Assembly: GCA_038363925.1 (NCBI GenBank)
Contig: JAQQWL010000006.1
Location: forward strand, 3,700,501 to 3,764,500
DNA from: Apiospora phragmitis
Lineage: Eukaryota; Ascomycota; Sordariomycetes; Amphisphaeriales; Apiosporaceae
Reading direction: 5' to 3'
DNA: 64,000 nt
Part shown: one piece after another, positions 50,424 to 63,725 of the stretch
Layout of the letters: each line of letters opens with the position of its first letter
Numbering within the stretch: position 1 is the stretch's first letter
Made by a program: the position numbers and the translations under genes
The notes under the pieces: generated by a model
What the model was told of the DNA's origin: nothing
What the model saw: only the letters and a program-made list of their open reading frames with translations
Databases searched by the model: none

Positions 50424-53400
50424 GTTGATGGTGGTTCAAGAGAATATTTGACTAAGGCCGATGATTGGGTGGTGTGAGTCCAGTGAGTGAGTGACTTGGG
50501 ACGAAAGGAGAAGAATTCTAGTCGAGGGCATCAAGACTATTTATCCATGCCCGGTTCCAACATCACAGATAGTCGAAGCATGGAGCAGTACCTGGCGACT
50601 ATGCTGTGTTCGAGCCGCCTTCCTCTTCCGGAAGGCAGGGCCTACAAAGGGTGTTAGTCGAGTAGCCATGGTTATGGCTGCAAGATATGTGGTGCTCCAT
50701 CCGGACGCGTCACGATGGCAGTATACCGCATATTCAGCGAAAAGGGACAAGCAGAAGTCGACAAAAGCTTTCGTCTCTTATCAAAATCCCAGTCCCGCCA
50801 AGTACGAGCCTCACATATGAGGCAGGACTACTGCCGTCATCTGCACTTAGGCTCAAGCGTATCCCCTATGGGTTGAAAGACTAGGACCGGCATGCCATTC
50901 GTTAACAAGTAGCTGCGCCAAGTATCGCTTGTCCAGATTTGTTAGGAGAGTGGCGTTGTATCCTTCCCTACACTATAGGTTAAGCGGGGCTACTATATGC
51001 GGTATGTGTGAGTGATGGAAAAATCGGGGGAGCCAGGCCCAAATACCCCGGTCAAGACGGCCGGGAGGGGTATAGCGGATCTAATTTTCTCTCCTCTCCA
51101 TGGCGTGCTCACTGCGCTTCTCGGTGCTATCAGTGATGGATTGGTTCGAGGTTGGGTGCAATTTGGTCTGGTTGGTGAGCCAATACTCACTCTATAGGAC
51201 ATCGAAGGGTCGTCCAACAGTCGAGGCGTATTAGTCTCGCGCTGCTGCATCTGGCAAGTCAGTAAAATAGCTAATACATCGCTGGAGGCAGTGGTATCGT
51301 GACTCAAGCATACAGTAACGTGCATATGTCACAAACCTTGGGGTTTGGCATGGAGGCATTACGGCGGAGCACTACTCAAGCTGCCTGTGAAAGTTACATA
51401 GTGTAGAGGCGCCCAACTGTGTCTGAAGCCCTGGGAGGTTCTGCAGCACTGGGTACGGCGCGTTCCCGATAAAGTCGTCCTACCATACCAGCATCTTGTC
51501 ACCTTCCTGGTGAACATGATGCGCATATTGAGTTATGATTCCCCAGCACATGCCAAGATCCAATATATATTGAGAAGCTTGTTCGATGCGCTCGTCTCAT
51601 TGAGCTCAGGCTTGTCGCAATGGCGCTCGCGACATGATCTCTGCCTTCGCCTTCCTAAATGGGCAACATGTCCTCTGATGTGTCCGGCCAGGGGGGGTTC
51701 GCTCGTAATATCCGCCGATAGGCCATTGAGATAGGCTTGCCGTCCTGCTTACGAGGCCGCAGCCACGGGCGAATAGACGTTGGGCATTTTGGATCTGCCG
51801 AAGAGGCCTGTCCCAAGCGCAATAATCAATATATCAGGCGGGATCATTGACACGTCGAACCAATGCTGCTGTCGTGCCTATGGCAGCTGGTGTCATGACT
51901 CTCCTGATGATTGATAGCGCTCGCAGACTCCTCGCGGGCTGGTCTCCCCCACGGTCGGCCAGTGGTCCGCCCAGTAAATAGATGCAGATGTAACAAACTG
52001 ATAAGAGAAGTAGCAGTACAGAAACACTGGAAGTGCTTGGTATGGTACATACTTGCTGTGCAATGGTGGGGAGATCCAGCACCCTGTAGACTTGGCATCA
52101 AGCTTAAAGCTGGAAGCATGGGCCACAGCCGCCGGCGTTATCCCCCTCCTGCCCACCACGGGCTCTCCCTAGCTCTGTCTGGGCTTAGTTCTCGGCAGCC
52201 AGAAGGGCGAGATCGTAGGTATCCTGACGGTTCTTCACCTCCACTAACCGGATCAGAGCTGCTTGACATGGCAGGCCCTTTCCGCTCTTGCATCAACAAC
52301 TGGTTGGTTTTATCAACACCACCCTATTGGTGATGACGAACGGCCAGAGATAACGATTCTTCGCCGATCTTAAGGTAATTCTCCGTCGCATGTCGTACCT
52401 CACATGTCCACTGGCAGGGAAGGAAGGACATGCCGGGGTAAGCGCCCGGTTGCATTCGACGCACTGCAGTCGGCACCCATGCAACACCTATCAGCCTTTA
52501 TCAATCGCAGCCCAATTCCGATCCGACTGTATGTATCTGTTCCTTTCTATCTCGGTCTACACCGGCATGGAGAGAGTGTGTTGCGATTAGGCGACTCGTC
52601 AATCCGGGACATAGTACTTGAGCTGAGCCAAACAAGTCGTGTTACATAGGTCTGCCACCAGCAATGGCAAATAACCTCAAAACTCAGCGTATTGCGGGCA
52701 TCGCCTAATGGATGGATGTGTGTGGCGTTCTCTTTGTCTAAGCCGATATCATCAAAGTCCCTACATGTCATTCCATGTGCTGCCTAGAATTGGCATGTTC
52801 AGTGGGTAATAAAAATAGCAACATTGATCTTGATTCGGCCGATGTTGGGCCTGTCACTCTTCCCAGTCTCGCTGACATCCCGGATCAGCAGCAAGGGTTC
52901 ATCTGAAGCCGTCTGCTGATTATCGGACCAGCAAAAGGTGTGTTTATTTGGCAACGATCATCGCGATCCCCGGCAACTAACACGACCTTTTATCCACTGG
53001 AGCACACAAGCCCAAGACCCTCTGCAACCTCTAGACGACAACCTGCTCTCACATTAGCCCTGATTTCAAAGCACTTTTCAAGACAATTCCACTCCCCCAC
53101 AGTGCGGCTCGGACTGAAATAGGCAAGTAGCTAGGACGCCTCGAAGCTATACTTATGCAATGCTCCCCAAGATCACGTATCAACCCTAACGAATAGGAAG
53201 GTATAAGGAAGGAACAAGGCCGAGATGGCCAGCCAAGCTATGCTTCGAGGCCATCAAGGTCCAAGTTTCCGGCCTTCTCTGTTAGCTATCTATCTTATCA
53301 CTGGGGCCGTTCATGTGTAAAGAAACCAGCTGTATCTATCAATGGTACTATCTCCAGGTGTTTTCCTACTATGTTGGTGTCACATAGCAACAATGCTATT

Positions 53401-55927
53401 GCCAGTGGCAACACAGCAGCCTTCACGCTTTGGCATTCCCAATACTCTTCCCTTTCGGCCGGGCTTCAAGACACAAATAAAAACCCTGGGTCGGTGGCAT
53501 CACTGGCTCCCACAATGACATAGCCGCATTATACCCTCAATGGGAAGGTAGTGCTTGACTTGCATATGCATACAACGCCTCTACACGAAGACCTCTCGCA
53601 TTCCGTCTTTCTCGGTTTCCAGAATCCTGTCGCTTTACATACAGCATCCTGATCCTGGTATCTTATACTCTTGACTAATGGCTGTTGATAAGTACGAGTC
53701 ATGGTTAGACGGGTTCCAGTCACATGTTCGTAAGTCTCGCCGGATGCTACGCGCCTTGCCATCTTCTCTACCACGTTCCTTACTGAGACCTACTTATACC
53801 TACTACAACAACTCATGATGAGCCTCGGCGTATCTCCTGGGCCCGAGTGATGATAAGGAGTTGACAGCCAGCCAAGCCCTTCATTCCGCGGGGGCCGCGA
53901 TGCATTTCTACTACGAAATAGAATATGGTGGCATTGTAACATGTCGTATCAGTGCTTTATCATGTATCCCGGTGTGAAAACATATGGCTTTACTAGGAGT
54001 CTAAGGCACTAGTATCCTGATAATTTCTGGCATATCTACTAGGTTTGGATTACTTAGTCGCTTTCAAGAACTTGTGTAGAGCCGGATTCTCAGATGTGAA
54101 AGACTGATGAGTTGATGGAATTTTGGCCTGTGACTCCCATCCCCAAATGAGGTTTCCGCATTGTTCGAAGCCTTAGAGTTACGAATAACGGACCGAAATA
54201 TCAGCTAAGAAGGTCATGGGGAAGCAACTCTGGCGGCATTCTCAAGCCGTGTCAGATAGGTGTTCATCACAAATAGGACGGTTTCGGAAATGGCTAGTGC
54301 CATTAGATGTCGCGCCTAGTTCATCTCGGAATCTGAGACCATCGTGAACTATCAAGGCGCCATAACGTTAGGGTGGCAGAGGTAGGACGGGGAGTAGCAA
54401 GGAGCCACTGCGTCGACAAAGAGCGCCAGATTCGCTAGTCTCATCGACACGGACCGAACCTGATGCAGGAAGAGACTGACCCGGCTTACAGCTTCGTACC
54501 GAGCTTACCGAAAGCGTACGTCTATAGCCACTACTTATAGTGTGCCATCATGCTTGTATACGAATTCTCATGCCACGAGAGTGCCGAATTAGAGATGCTA
54601 TCCAGGTGCTCTGGCTGTAGCTCAACGGTGTCTAAAGGGGCTTTCTAGGAAGAATGATCAGAAGACCAGAACATCTGAAGTCTACTATGAGTTACTGATT
54701 GATACCACGATAAAGTAATATCGTGTGCTGAGAGGTTATGATGTCCTGAGCAGCATTGGAAAGGATCTATCCTCAACTTGATTTGTTAAGACCTTGACGA
54801 GCATTGTACGCACTTGTAGCAAAGGAAACAACCCTTCCAAGTCTCTTAGATTACGCAGAACAGGGATGATGTAAGTTGCCCTGGGCGTCTGTTCGATATA
54901 CTCAAACACCGGGAGCTGTCGTGTTGCTGTAGGTTGTTAATAATAATACCGATGATACTCTTTATTAAAGGTGCCTCGGGACTTGTGGTAGTGAATCCAA
55001 TTGGTAGATAGATAAATATGGCCTGAATGGACTCAACCAATTCATGGATCTCATTATAGGCCAGGGAACCAAGTATAAGTAGCTAAATTACTCATGAACG
55101 AAGTAGGAGGTGCACATTAAAGGCATATAAGTTATATATCAAAGGTTGGCCCCCTTTCCACCTTTAGATATTCCGCACCACTCGCCCATGTAAACTAGTA
55201 TCAGTTGCTTCTGCGCATCTCTATAGACGATGCCACTTAGTAGCGCGCCGGATTTGATTACAATCGAACTATAATGATCCTATTTACGTATATTTCATAT
55301 TAACAGTTGGGCACCTGGGCATACGAGTCGGTCCCAATGGACCAGGAAAGGGGAACCCTATATCTTTGACACTCCCGTAATAGTCTTGCACAAGTCACTT
55401 ACGATTACGATGCATTAAGAATCCGCATAATTTGATGTATCAAATCGAACCTTCCAGGAACTATTGATTTCAGGCCACAATGTGAAACTCTTTTGCGAAG
55501 CCTGGTCAGTTGACCCAAAGTCTATCTAGACTAGATTGTGATTTGAACGACGAAAGGGGAGGCACGACCTCGCATGGCACAAACGGGCTGACCTACCAAA
55601 CGCCAAACGTCGAACGTCGCTTCCCATCTAAACAGCAAAGCAAACCATTTGCTTCCTTCCAGTTTCAATTAGGCAGCACTCTTCGTCGTGTTTCCTGTTT
55701 ACCTCTCTCTTCCCCTCTCATATCACCGTCCTTCACAGGATGCGATAGCCACCCACAAAGGCATCAGTGACTACCATCTACCACAGCTGAATCCTGCACC
55801 TTGGTTTAAGAGATCGCCAGCCTTCTTTTCCAGTCTCCAACCCCATCCATAGCTGGACCGAAGTTACTCGGGTTCTTCGTTCTGAATTAGACTCCCGTAG
55901 TCCACTGCATGTTCTAAATGCGCTATC
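50424..55927. other. 5.5 kb interval with no convincing gene
   Basis: This is the longest gene-free stretch in the window. No frame exceeds about 140 codons and none shows domain or intron structure. Composition is not extreme. It includes the promoter of the subtilase on the left and of the coiled-coil gene on the right (AT-rich around 54900-55300). Possible contents are a long non-coding RNA, a decayed mobile element, or ordinary spacer; the sequence alone does not decide. Confidence 0.55.
50537..50544 (-). promoter_or_regulatory. TATA-like element of the subtilase gene
   Basis: The minus strand reads ATAAATAG here, about 115 bases upstream of the subtilase start codon, and a CCAAT motif occurs nearer (about 50464-50470 on the minus strand). 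Spacing is acceptable for a fungal core promoter. Confidence 0.35.
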
Positions 55928-58900
55928 ATGTCCCAACCCCTGCCGGATCATGAGGAGTGGACAGATCCGAGAGGAGCCGAGTCCCAAGAGTCATTCACGT
56001 ACTCTACCAAACCGTACTCTCAACAGTTGCCGTGTCGCTCGGATTGGAACGAGCTCCAGTACATAAACGAAGAGCACAGTCAGCTCGAGAACGACAACAA
56101 CCCGATGGACATGGGCTCTTTGGTGAAGCACCAGCTGGACCAACCACCTACCACAGAAGAGAATGCCAACACAACGCTTTCCAATGCAGGACTGGGTAAT
56201 CTGATTCCGCATCCCCATCTTGGCGACCTTCAGCAAGAGGTGAACAATACATTTTCGTTTGCGCAACATGATCTTCGCAAGTCTTCTCAGGAACGCCGAT
56301 CGGGTCAAGAGATGAGTTCCACCACGGCCATAGCTAGTGGAAGTGACCATTCGAATGCACAGATACCGACCCAACGCATCAGCATCCCACACCCAAAAGC
56401 TTCACCAGTCCGAACCCGTGCATCTTCCATCAAGAAGTTGTCCCCAGTGAAGGCCAGAGAGATCGTGCGACTTGCCCCGGCCTTCTCGAATACCCTACTC
56501 CAACGCGACGAGATTATAAACATCAGAGACCAGCAGGGTGATTTTCAGGAGCATCACCACATGTATCACCACCACGGCCCGAAAAATATCACATCGCCAG
56601 GAGGAATACATAGCGATGGGACTGAAGGACGAGACGAGGTGATACAATCAACTCACGAGGAAGAAGAGCCTCTGTCTCAAGGTGCCCATCCCTCAGCCGC
56701 TCTACAGCTCTCCATCACCAAGCAACACGAGAGGCAGAGAGAGTCGACCAACACCGGTAGTTCCTATGCTTTTGTTGAGAAACCATCCATAAGTCCGGAA
56801 CGACCGGATGATGTGTTCACCGAGGTGCCTGTTTCTATTCCAGCCCCAGAAGGCTTGATAAAACAGTCTTTAAGCGAATCTGGAAGTACCAGTATCAACA
56901 ATATAACCCCTACACGCCCTGAGGCAAAGACGAGACAGCCTCTTGGCACGGAGAAAAGCAACACGGGATTGCAAGTTCAAGCCTCTAGAACAACTCGACC
57001 CTCCCACAGTCGGCCTCTGGAACCTAGCAAACATGCCCACAATGCTGCGAATCCTCACCCAGGAAGACAACGCCCGGAAGTAACCAAGAATGAAGGACCA
57101 GGGGACCTTACATTTTCCCTCGCAAGACAAGAGAGGCCACGACCTCGGCAAGAACCAATTGATCGAGCACTTCGGCAACCATCCCAGGTGCAGTCTGGTC
57201 GAAGACACCCAGCGACACCGGCTATGACAAGACCAGTAAGAATTGAGCCTGCGCAGATTCAACCATGCAGACCTCTTTCTTCTAGTTCAAATGTTTCTAA
57301 ACGCCGGGCCCCTCAGCCCAAGTCGCCCCAGCCAAACATTCTAGGGTAGGAGAAAGACTGAACAATGACTTCATGGGACTGACAACTCAATGGAACTCGT
57401 ATTTCAACAGGCTCGATGAGTACCGAGATGGTGTGGAAAGCGAGCTGGCGGCGCTCCAAGAGCACATCGAGGTACAGAAGAAGGACATTGAAGGATACCG
57501 AGATGAGATACACACACAGTCTCAGGTCATTGATCGAACTGTAGCCGAGAGAGATGAATGGGCTGCACAAGCCGAACAGGAGAGAAAAATAGCAGAATCA
57601 TCCACGTCAAAGGTGCAGAAACTACACGGAAAATGTCAAGAGTTCAAGAACCAGCTCAATGCAGCGACCGAAGAGCATCAGAGGCTTTACCGCCGTAATA
57701 GAGAGATGATTTTAGCTGCGCAAAAAGAACATGAATCGAGATCAGAAAGAATACAGCAAGAGAACGAGAAGATACGAGCTAATATCCAGGCGAGTGTGAT
57801 TGAAGTCTCGAGAGAGGCTCACGAACAAATAGCCAAACGTATGTGTTTTAACCCGACATAGACCATGAAAAGATGCTGACAGTATAACAGTCAACGAGGA
57901 AACATCGACTCTTCGAGTCCAGCTGGACGAACGGCAAAAAGCCCTGTCCAATGAAAAGGACATTGCCGAAGGTCTGAGAAAGGAGCTCGACCAGGCCCGA
58001 CTGCTGCTTAAGCAGAACGTTCAAACGCTTGCATCTCAGAATGACAAGATCTTGGAGACCTTGAAAGAGTGCACAAAGGATGAGTTTCATGAAAACTTGA
58101 GCGAGCAAACTCATAAGCTTGACACAGTTTTGAAGTCTGTTGAGGACGTCAGGGTATCAAATTACGGGACTATTACCGATCTGGTACAGTCATTGAAGAA
58201 TGACTTCGTCAAGGACATGTCCAGTACAATCCGGGAAGAAATGACCTCGAAGCAGCCGGTCACGGAGGCAGACAAGGAGGTGCTAACTGCTGGCATTGGC
58301 TCAATCCAAGAGCTTTGCGACCACATTTACAACCAAGTAAGGGATGACCAGCACTCGCAACACATACAGTATATGTACCAAGAGTCGCAACACCATCTAC
58401 AAACACTCGAGGAAAGATTGCAGGAGACCCTTGAGCAGTGGGAACAGGCCGAATCCTGGAACTTCGAATTTGGCCAGGCAAATGAAGAACTCCGAGCAGA
58501 ACTTGTAGCACTTGGAGAGGAGAACAGGGGGCTACAAATCAATGCTGACGCCATCGAAGCTTTGAATGACGAGAACTGCTCTCTAATGGAGCAGATAGAA
58601 AAGCAGCAGGAACAAATCAGTGTCAGTTCGAATCTGGAGGACCAAGTGGCTTCTCTTGAGGCCACTATTTCAAGCCTACAGAACGAGGCCGAGGTTAGCC
58701 AATACCTCGAAGATCAAGTTGCTTGTCTAGAAGACCAGATCACTGAGAAGGACAAGATGATCAAAAACTCAGACAAGGTGTCAAAGCAACTTGAGGCGAG
58801 TTTGGAGAAGGCCGTTCAACGATCGAAAGGAACTGAGCAGCGCATCCAAGACGACCGACAGCAACTTCAAGAGCGTTTGCAATCCACCGAGAAGGAGCGG

Positions 58901-59938
58901 TCTCGACTTGAGAAGGACTTGGCAACTGCAAGAGAAAGAATTCAAGAGTTGTCATCGGCTCGTTCCGCAGAAGAAACTGAGATGCGAAACCTTCGCTACA
59001 AAATGGAGGTGCAAAACGTAACCATCGAGGAGTTCACAAAAGAGGTACAAACAACGCAACAGATCCAGGAGCAGCTGAAATCATCGCTCAAGGACTGGGT
59101 AAAAGACTACAAGGAGATCGAGCACATGAAAAAGCTCTTTGAGCAGATTGACTGGTCCCGTATGGATAATACAGGATCAGCTGCAGATTTCATGGAGGAA
59201 CGCATTCGACGAGTTGTGGTGCAGTCGCCAATGCCGATGATAGGTGAAAAGGTCATAGAGCCTCCTCCATCAGTGGAGCAAGAGCGGGAGAGCAGAAGAC
59301 AGGCAATACCTCCCAAATCGATCATGAGAGTAACGCGCGCAAGTGCCAGAAACACTGAAGCTCTAGATGACTCAGCCGGTTCTCAGCCGATGCCCGAGAA
59401 GCCCCTCGTTTCGAATCATAGCATGTACAACCGTCCGGTCCAGGGTGCAACCAACGATCATTTGGCTCATGAATCTTTGGCTGCTAGTCAAAAGCGAGCC
59501 AGATCAAGCTCTGTCCCCAGTGATACTGGCCGAGGAAACGATGTTGAGCATGCAAACAAACGAGGCAAATCAGTTGACCCGACAGGTACCCAATCTTCCA
59601 ACGGTATCCGACCGAAATTCTCACAGTCCATGAATTATGAACCGCAGGATTCGGAAGATGAGATCACGGAGAAGGACATGTCAACGCGGACCTTTGGGGG
59701 CAACCTGCGAGGGGAGCCACTGCCGAAACGAACCTCCAGCTTAGTGACTTACGGTCGAGAAAACTCCGATCCATACAGTACAAGTCAATCTTCTATCGCT
59801 TCAAGCCAAACCATGTCTCAGGGATCGCTTGGTAGTCAGCTGTCTAGTGCCCTACCTCGTATGGAGGGATCTTCGCAGGGCCAGGGCCAGAGTCAGCAAC
59901 GAACACTGCCCTTCAAGCACCGGTTTTCGAAGTCATAG
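55928..59938 (+). CDS. Large coiled-coil protein of unknown function (one frame break)
   Basis: I do not recognise a family. The first 470 residues are disordered and Ser/Pro/Gln/His-rich. From about residue 480 a long helical region with heptad character begins (NSYFNRLDEYRDGVESELA, LQEHIEVQKKDIEGYRDEI) and continues through several segments (LEDQVASLEATISSLQNEA) to about 1080, broken by a short loop. The tail is Ser/Thr/Gln-rich with an RVTRAS basic motif. A 52-base intron (57839-57890, GTATGT to AACAG) interrupts the coiled coil at IAK-LNEE. The N-terminal frame runs to a TAG at 57347-57349 right after a GGG run; a missing base in 57344-57346 restores the reading without an intron. Adjusted product 1319 residues. 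The layout suggests a structural scaffold, for example of the spindle pole, septum or chromosome axis, but this is inference. Confidence 0.75.
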
Positions 59939-61308
59939 TCGAATGCCTGGGAACTCTTGAGGTCCGAGTGGGACATGGAAAGTGCTTCCGCGGTTTGCTG
60001 CTGTTAGGTTGAGAGGTTGTTTTTGTTCTCGAGTGCGCTGTTGTCCGCCCTCCTGGCCACAGTGATTCCATTGAACGAGCGTTGTCCAATTAAGCAATTC
60101 TTTTCAAGGAGGACTACTCATTTTTCGCATGTTGCTGTTATTGTTGCTGGAGATGGAGAGGACACAAAGATGGGTGGCATCTATTGGGATGGATGGTAGT
60201 GTAGTATGTTGCAAGTGACGAGAGTGTTCATGTAGCTAAGAAGCCGAGCTCCCAAACCAAAACGCCTAGTTCGTTGCCTATGCTGATGATGTTTGATCTC
60301 TCAGGCTTTCTAATGGTACACACTTATACAGTAATGTACAAGTTGCCAGCGACTGTTGGCCAGATCGTGTTTGGCCCTCTCGGATTCCATCTTGGTCTCC
60401 ATCCCGGCAAGCCCGTTAGAGCATTTCTCATTCCATACGTATGGCCATCGCTTCCGTTTTATTGTAGGCGTGTAAGATCATTTGCCTTTTCGTTTTTGCT
60501 CGAGGAAAAGAACCTTTTTCCGTACTAAAGGGACAGCGACGTTAGCCAGCAGCAACGTTGACCGACAGACCATACAACCAGGGCCGGATTGAAGGGATGG
60601 ATCGTACCGATTGGGTCGTATTTAAGCATGCTCATCGGCCGTGCCACTCGTGGTCGCGTGAATGAGTAGAAAAATCCGGTCATGGCCATGGACAAGAGGC
60701 GCACGTTGATCATGCGAGCCTTGGCTGTGCGGTTGGTCGCAGAGTCAGCAGTGATCAATACTTGCAGTTCGGGTCCAGAAGGGTGGGCACGTACGTTTCT
60801 TAGCCATGATGGGCGATGTCTTCAGTCAATTGGACCGAACCGAGGTATGCGACAATGTTCGAAGGTTCGGTTGTCGCTTCGAAATGGCCATGGAATTTTG
60901 GTGGAGCTCATCTAAAGATGTGGCTTGAGGGCAAGTGTGACTGACATAACACTTTCAAGCCACACCTCAACAGCCAACAGCTGTCGTGGCTTGGCGGGAC
61001 AGCTCGCGCGACCGCCCACTCAGGGTCCTCCTGTCTAGTTGTACTTGAAACAAAGTGTGGCTCCCTAACAGCCCCTGCGTTGTTAGCAGTTGAAGGTAAT
61101 CGATGGAGCTCTTGGTTCGCGAAAAACATCTGGCCATTTCCGCCGAACAACACATACTGACAACGGAGCCTCAACAGCGGGCTGTTGAATATTTTGTCTC
61201 TGTACTGAGCCCTATTGGTTGAAATCCAGTTCTTGCATTATTGGAGTTGTTGATGCAATTTTTTGTCGTGTTTTCACCATCGATCTTTCCCACCTACTTT
61301 CATTCACT
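59939..61308. other. Intergenic, no gene seen
   Basis: About 1.4 kb between the coiled-coil gene and the spermidine-synthase-like gene, both on the plus strand. No frame with domain character; 60908-61174 minus and 60017-60199 plus are judged random. Confidence 0.5.
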
Positions 61309-63186
61309 ATGGCCCCTCGCACACGGTCGTCTAAGAAGGAGACGCGGAAGGAAGAGCCACCGCCGATAGACCCCAATTCGTCCTTCACCCCAGAAAGTTT
61401 TGAGCGCGAGTTGAAGCAGCTCAAAGACCAAGCCCAAACCGAGACTTGGTCGAAATGGCTTCTTGAGCAGGGTCAGGTCTACGGCAAGGCTGCTTCACTG
61501 CTGACCATACTCGGCGTATATGCCAATGTTTCCCAGTTGACCCTCTCGCCCGTATATGGCGGGATCCCCTCGGCCATATGGCACAACTACGTGTTAATGG
61601 CGGCAGCCTTTGTCGGCTGGTCTGGAAACCTGTTCTTCAAGAGAAATTTGCCTCTCAAGACATGGGTGATGCTGCCCCTGATTGCTGCCTACATTCCCAT
61701 GGTGCAGTTCTATCTGTTCAAACTGAGCGGCACACTGACAGCGTATTGGGGCCCATTGGTCACCGAGGCGCTGACCTTGTTTTCCTCTCATGACCTTGAC
61801 CGTGGCCTGTGTAGCCGACGTTTTGGAGCTTCTTGATCTTTCGGGTTTGCCCAAATGGGCGGCAGATGCTGCCCCCGGTTTCGGTTCATACGGAGTATAC
61901 AAGTTTGCCGAGATGCTTTCCGCGGACCAATTGGGAAGCCACATTGGCAAGTCCATCATTTCGACCAGAGTCGGTCTTGAGTTGGTGCTGGCTGGGGCTT
62001 ACACGGTTATGGCACCCTCGAAGTACTTGCTGTTCGCTGTTCCTGCGCTTCTGCATACTGCGTTCCTCAACACGCATCTCATGACCCCCATGGCGACACA
62101 AGCTCTCAACGCATCTCTGGGAACACAGCAGTGGTCCCTGCTCGACAGACGCGAGTCGTTGACAGGCTACATGTCCGTGCTTGAAAGCCATGAGCGGGGC
62201 TTCAGGGTCATGAGATGTGACCACAGTCTCCTCGGCGGCGAATGGACGAACCTGGAGAAGCCGATCGTGGCAGAGCCCATCTACGCCGTGTTCACTATGC
62301 TCGAAGCGGTACGCCTTGTGAAGGTCGAGAAAAAGGTCCCCGATAACCAGGCCAAGGCGCTCAATATGTAAGTAATGTTATTTTTTGCCCATCAGGATTG
62401 TGTATGTACTGAACATTTCCCAAGTGGTCTCGGAATTGGAACGTCTCCATCGGCTATGATTGCCCATGGGATTGACACCACCATCGTGGAAATTGACCCC
62501 GTCGTCTACGAATACGCCGTGAAGTACTTTGGGCTTCCTGCAAATCACACAGCCGTCATTGAGGATGCAGTCAGCTACACTGCCCGAGCTGCGTTGGAGG
62601 AGCCGGAGCATTATGACTACATTCTTCACGATGTTTTTACCGGCGGAGCCGAGCCTATCCCACTCTTTACGCTGGAGTTCCTCCAGTCCCTAAACACTCT
62701 CCTCAAGCCAGATGGTGTCATTGCCATTGTAAGTTAACAGTCCCCACGATCCCCAGATTTTCTCTAATGAGCCCTCAGAACTATGCCGGCGACTTCTTGC
62801 TGCCTCCTCTGAGCAGCGTCATGCGCACTATTAGAGAGGTCTTCTCCTCATGCCGCGTATTCCGCGAGTCAGAGAAACCATCCGAGGATGAAATTGCAAA
62901 GTCCGGGCAAGATTTCGACAACGTAGTAGTCTTCTGCAGGAAGACAACAAAGAAGATCGCGTTTAGGCACGCCGTCGAAAGGGACTTCCTGCAAAGCATC
63001 GCACGGTCGCAATTCATGGTGCCAAAACATGAAGTGCCCGAGTCGGCTTTCTTGAGCGGCGATAAAGTAGGCCTAGTGCGAAACAACCAAACCGACGTCC
63101 TCGTCAAGCACCATGATCAAACAGCGCTTGGCCATTGGTCCGTTATGCGAACTGTTTTGCCTAAGGAGATTTGGGAGAGCTGGTAA
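61309..63186 (+). CDS. Membrane-anchored spermidine-synthase-like (Rossmann) protein (one frame break)
   Basis: Fungal protein with an N-terminal multi-helix membrane region and a C-terminal SAM-dependent/aminopropyltransferase-like Rossmann domain. Membrane segments include YVLMAAAFVGWSGNLFF, VMLPLIAAYIPMVQFYLFKL and ELVLAGAYTVMAPSKYLLFA. The C-terminal domain has GLGIGTSPSAMIAHGIDTT (nucleotide-binding loop), VEIDPVVYEYAVKYFGLP and HYDYILHDVFTGG. The GGGDGG motif of true spermidine synthases is not present, so the substrate may differ. Three exons: 61309-62367, 62425-62728 and 62779-63186, standard splice sites. One frame switch is needed near 61784-61789, in the CTCTCATG stretch, as one extra base; then the product is 589 residues. 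It is likely to act at an internal membrane. The start fits, as the N-terminal basic segment RTRSSKKETRKEE precedes the first helix. Confidence 0.82.
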
Positions 63187-63725
63187 GCTGTGCAGGAATC
63201 CTCGAAGTTTTATATATATCAGTTTGCCATGGTGCCACTATTTTGACATAGTTGGTTTAATTACGGAGCTATGGATAGGAGAATCCCATGACCATGCGTG
63301 CCATATATGGACTCTCGATGAAAACGGACATAGGACCCAATTTGCCATGAGTATTACTCGTCCAAGGGTGTGTCCAAGTGAAGTCATTTGATCTCATCTG
63401 CCAATTTGGAAGCAATCTCACCGTATAAACATGATCGGCCTGCACATTGCACCCTCGCTACGTGGCTACGTGGTTGACTAATTTCTCGTTGGCCCATATG
63501 GGCCTTCCACCACGCCATGTCACAGCACGGGCTTCCGTCCGACCATGTCCCGGCGGGACTAGGAACCAAACCCGGTGATGAAGCCTGGCAACCGCTTGGG
63601 GAGGAGCCAATTTCGCTGTACCTATATGTACCTATATATAGGCGAATATGCTGTTCAATGTCCTGAATTGGGCAAAATCCCCCCCCCTTTACATATTTGA
63701 ACATTTTTGAATCTTGAACCCCCTC
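63187..63725. other. Short intergenic region
   Basis: 539 bases; contains the 3' region of the preceding gene and the promoter of the flavoprotein. A nine-C tract lies near 63680, with an AT-rich stretch around 63640. No gene. Confidence 0.5.
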
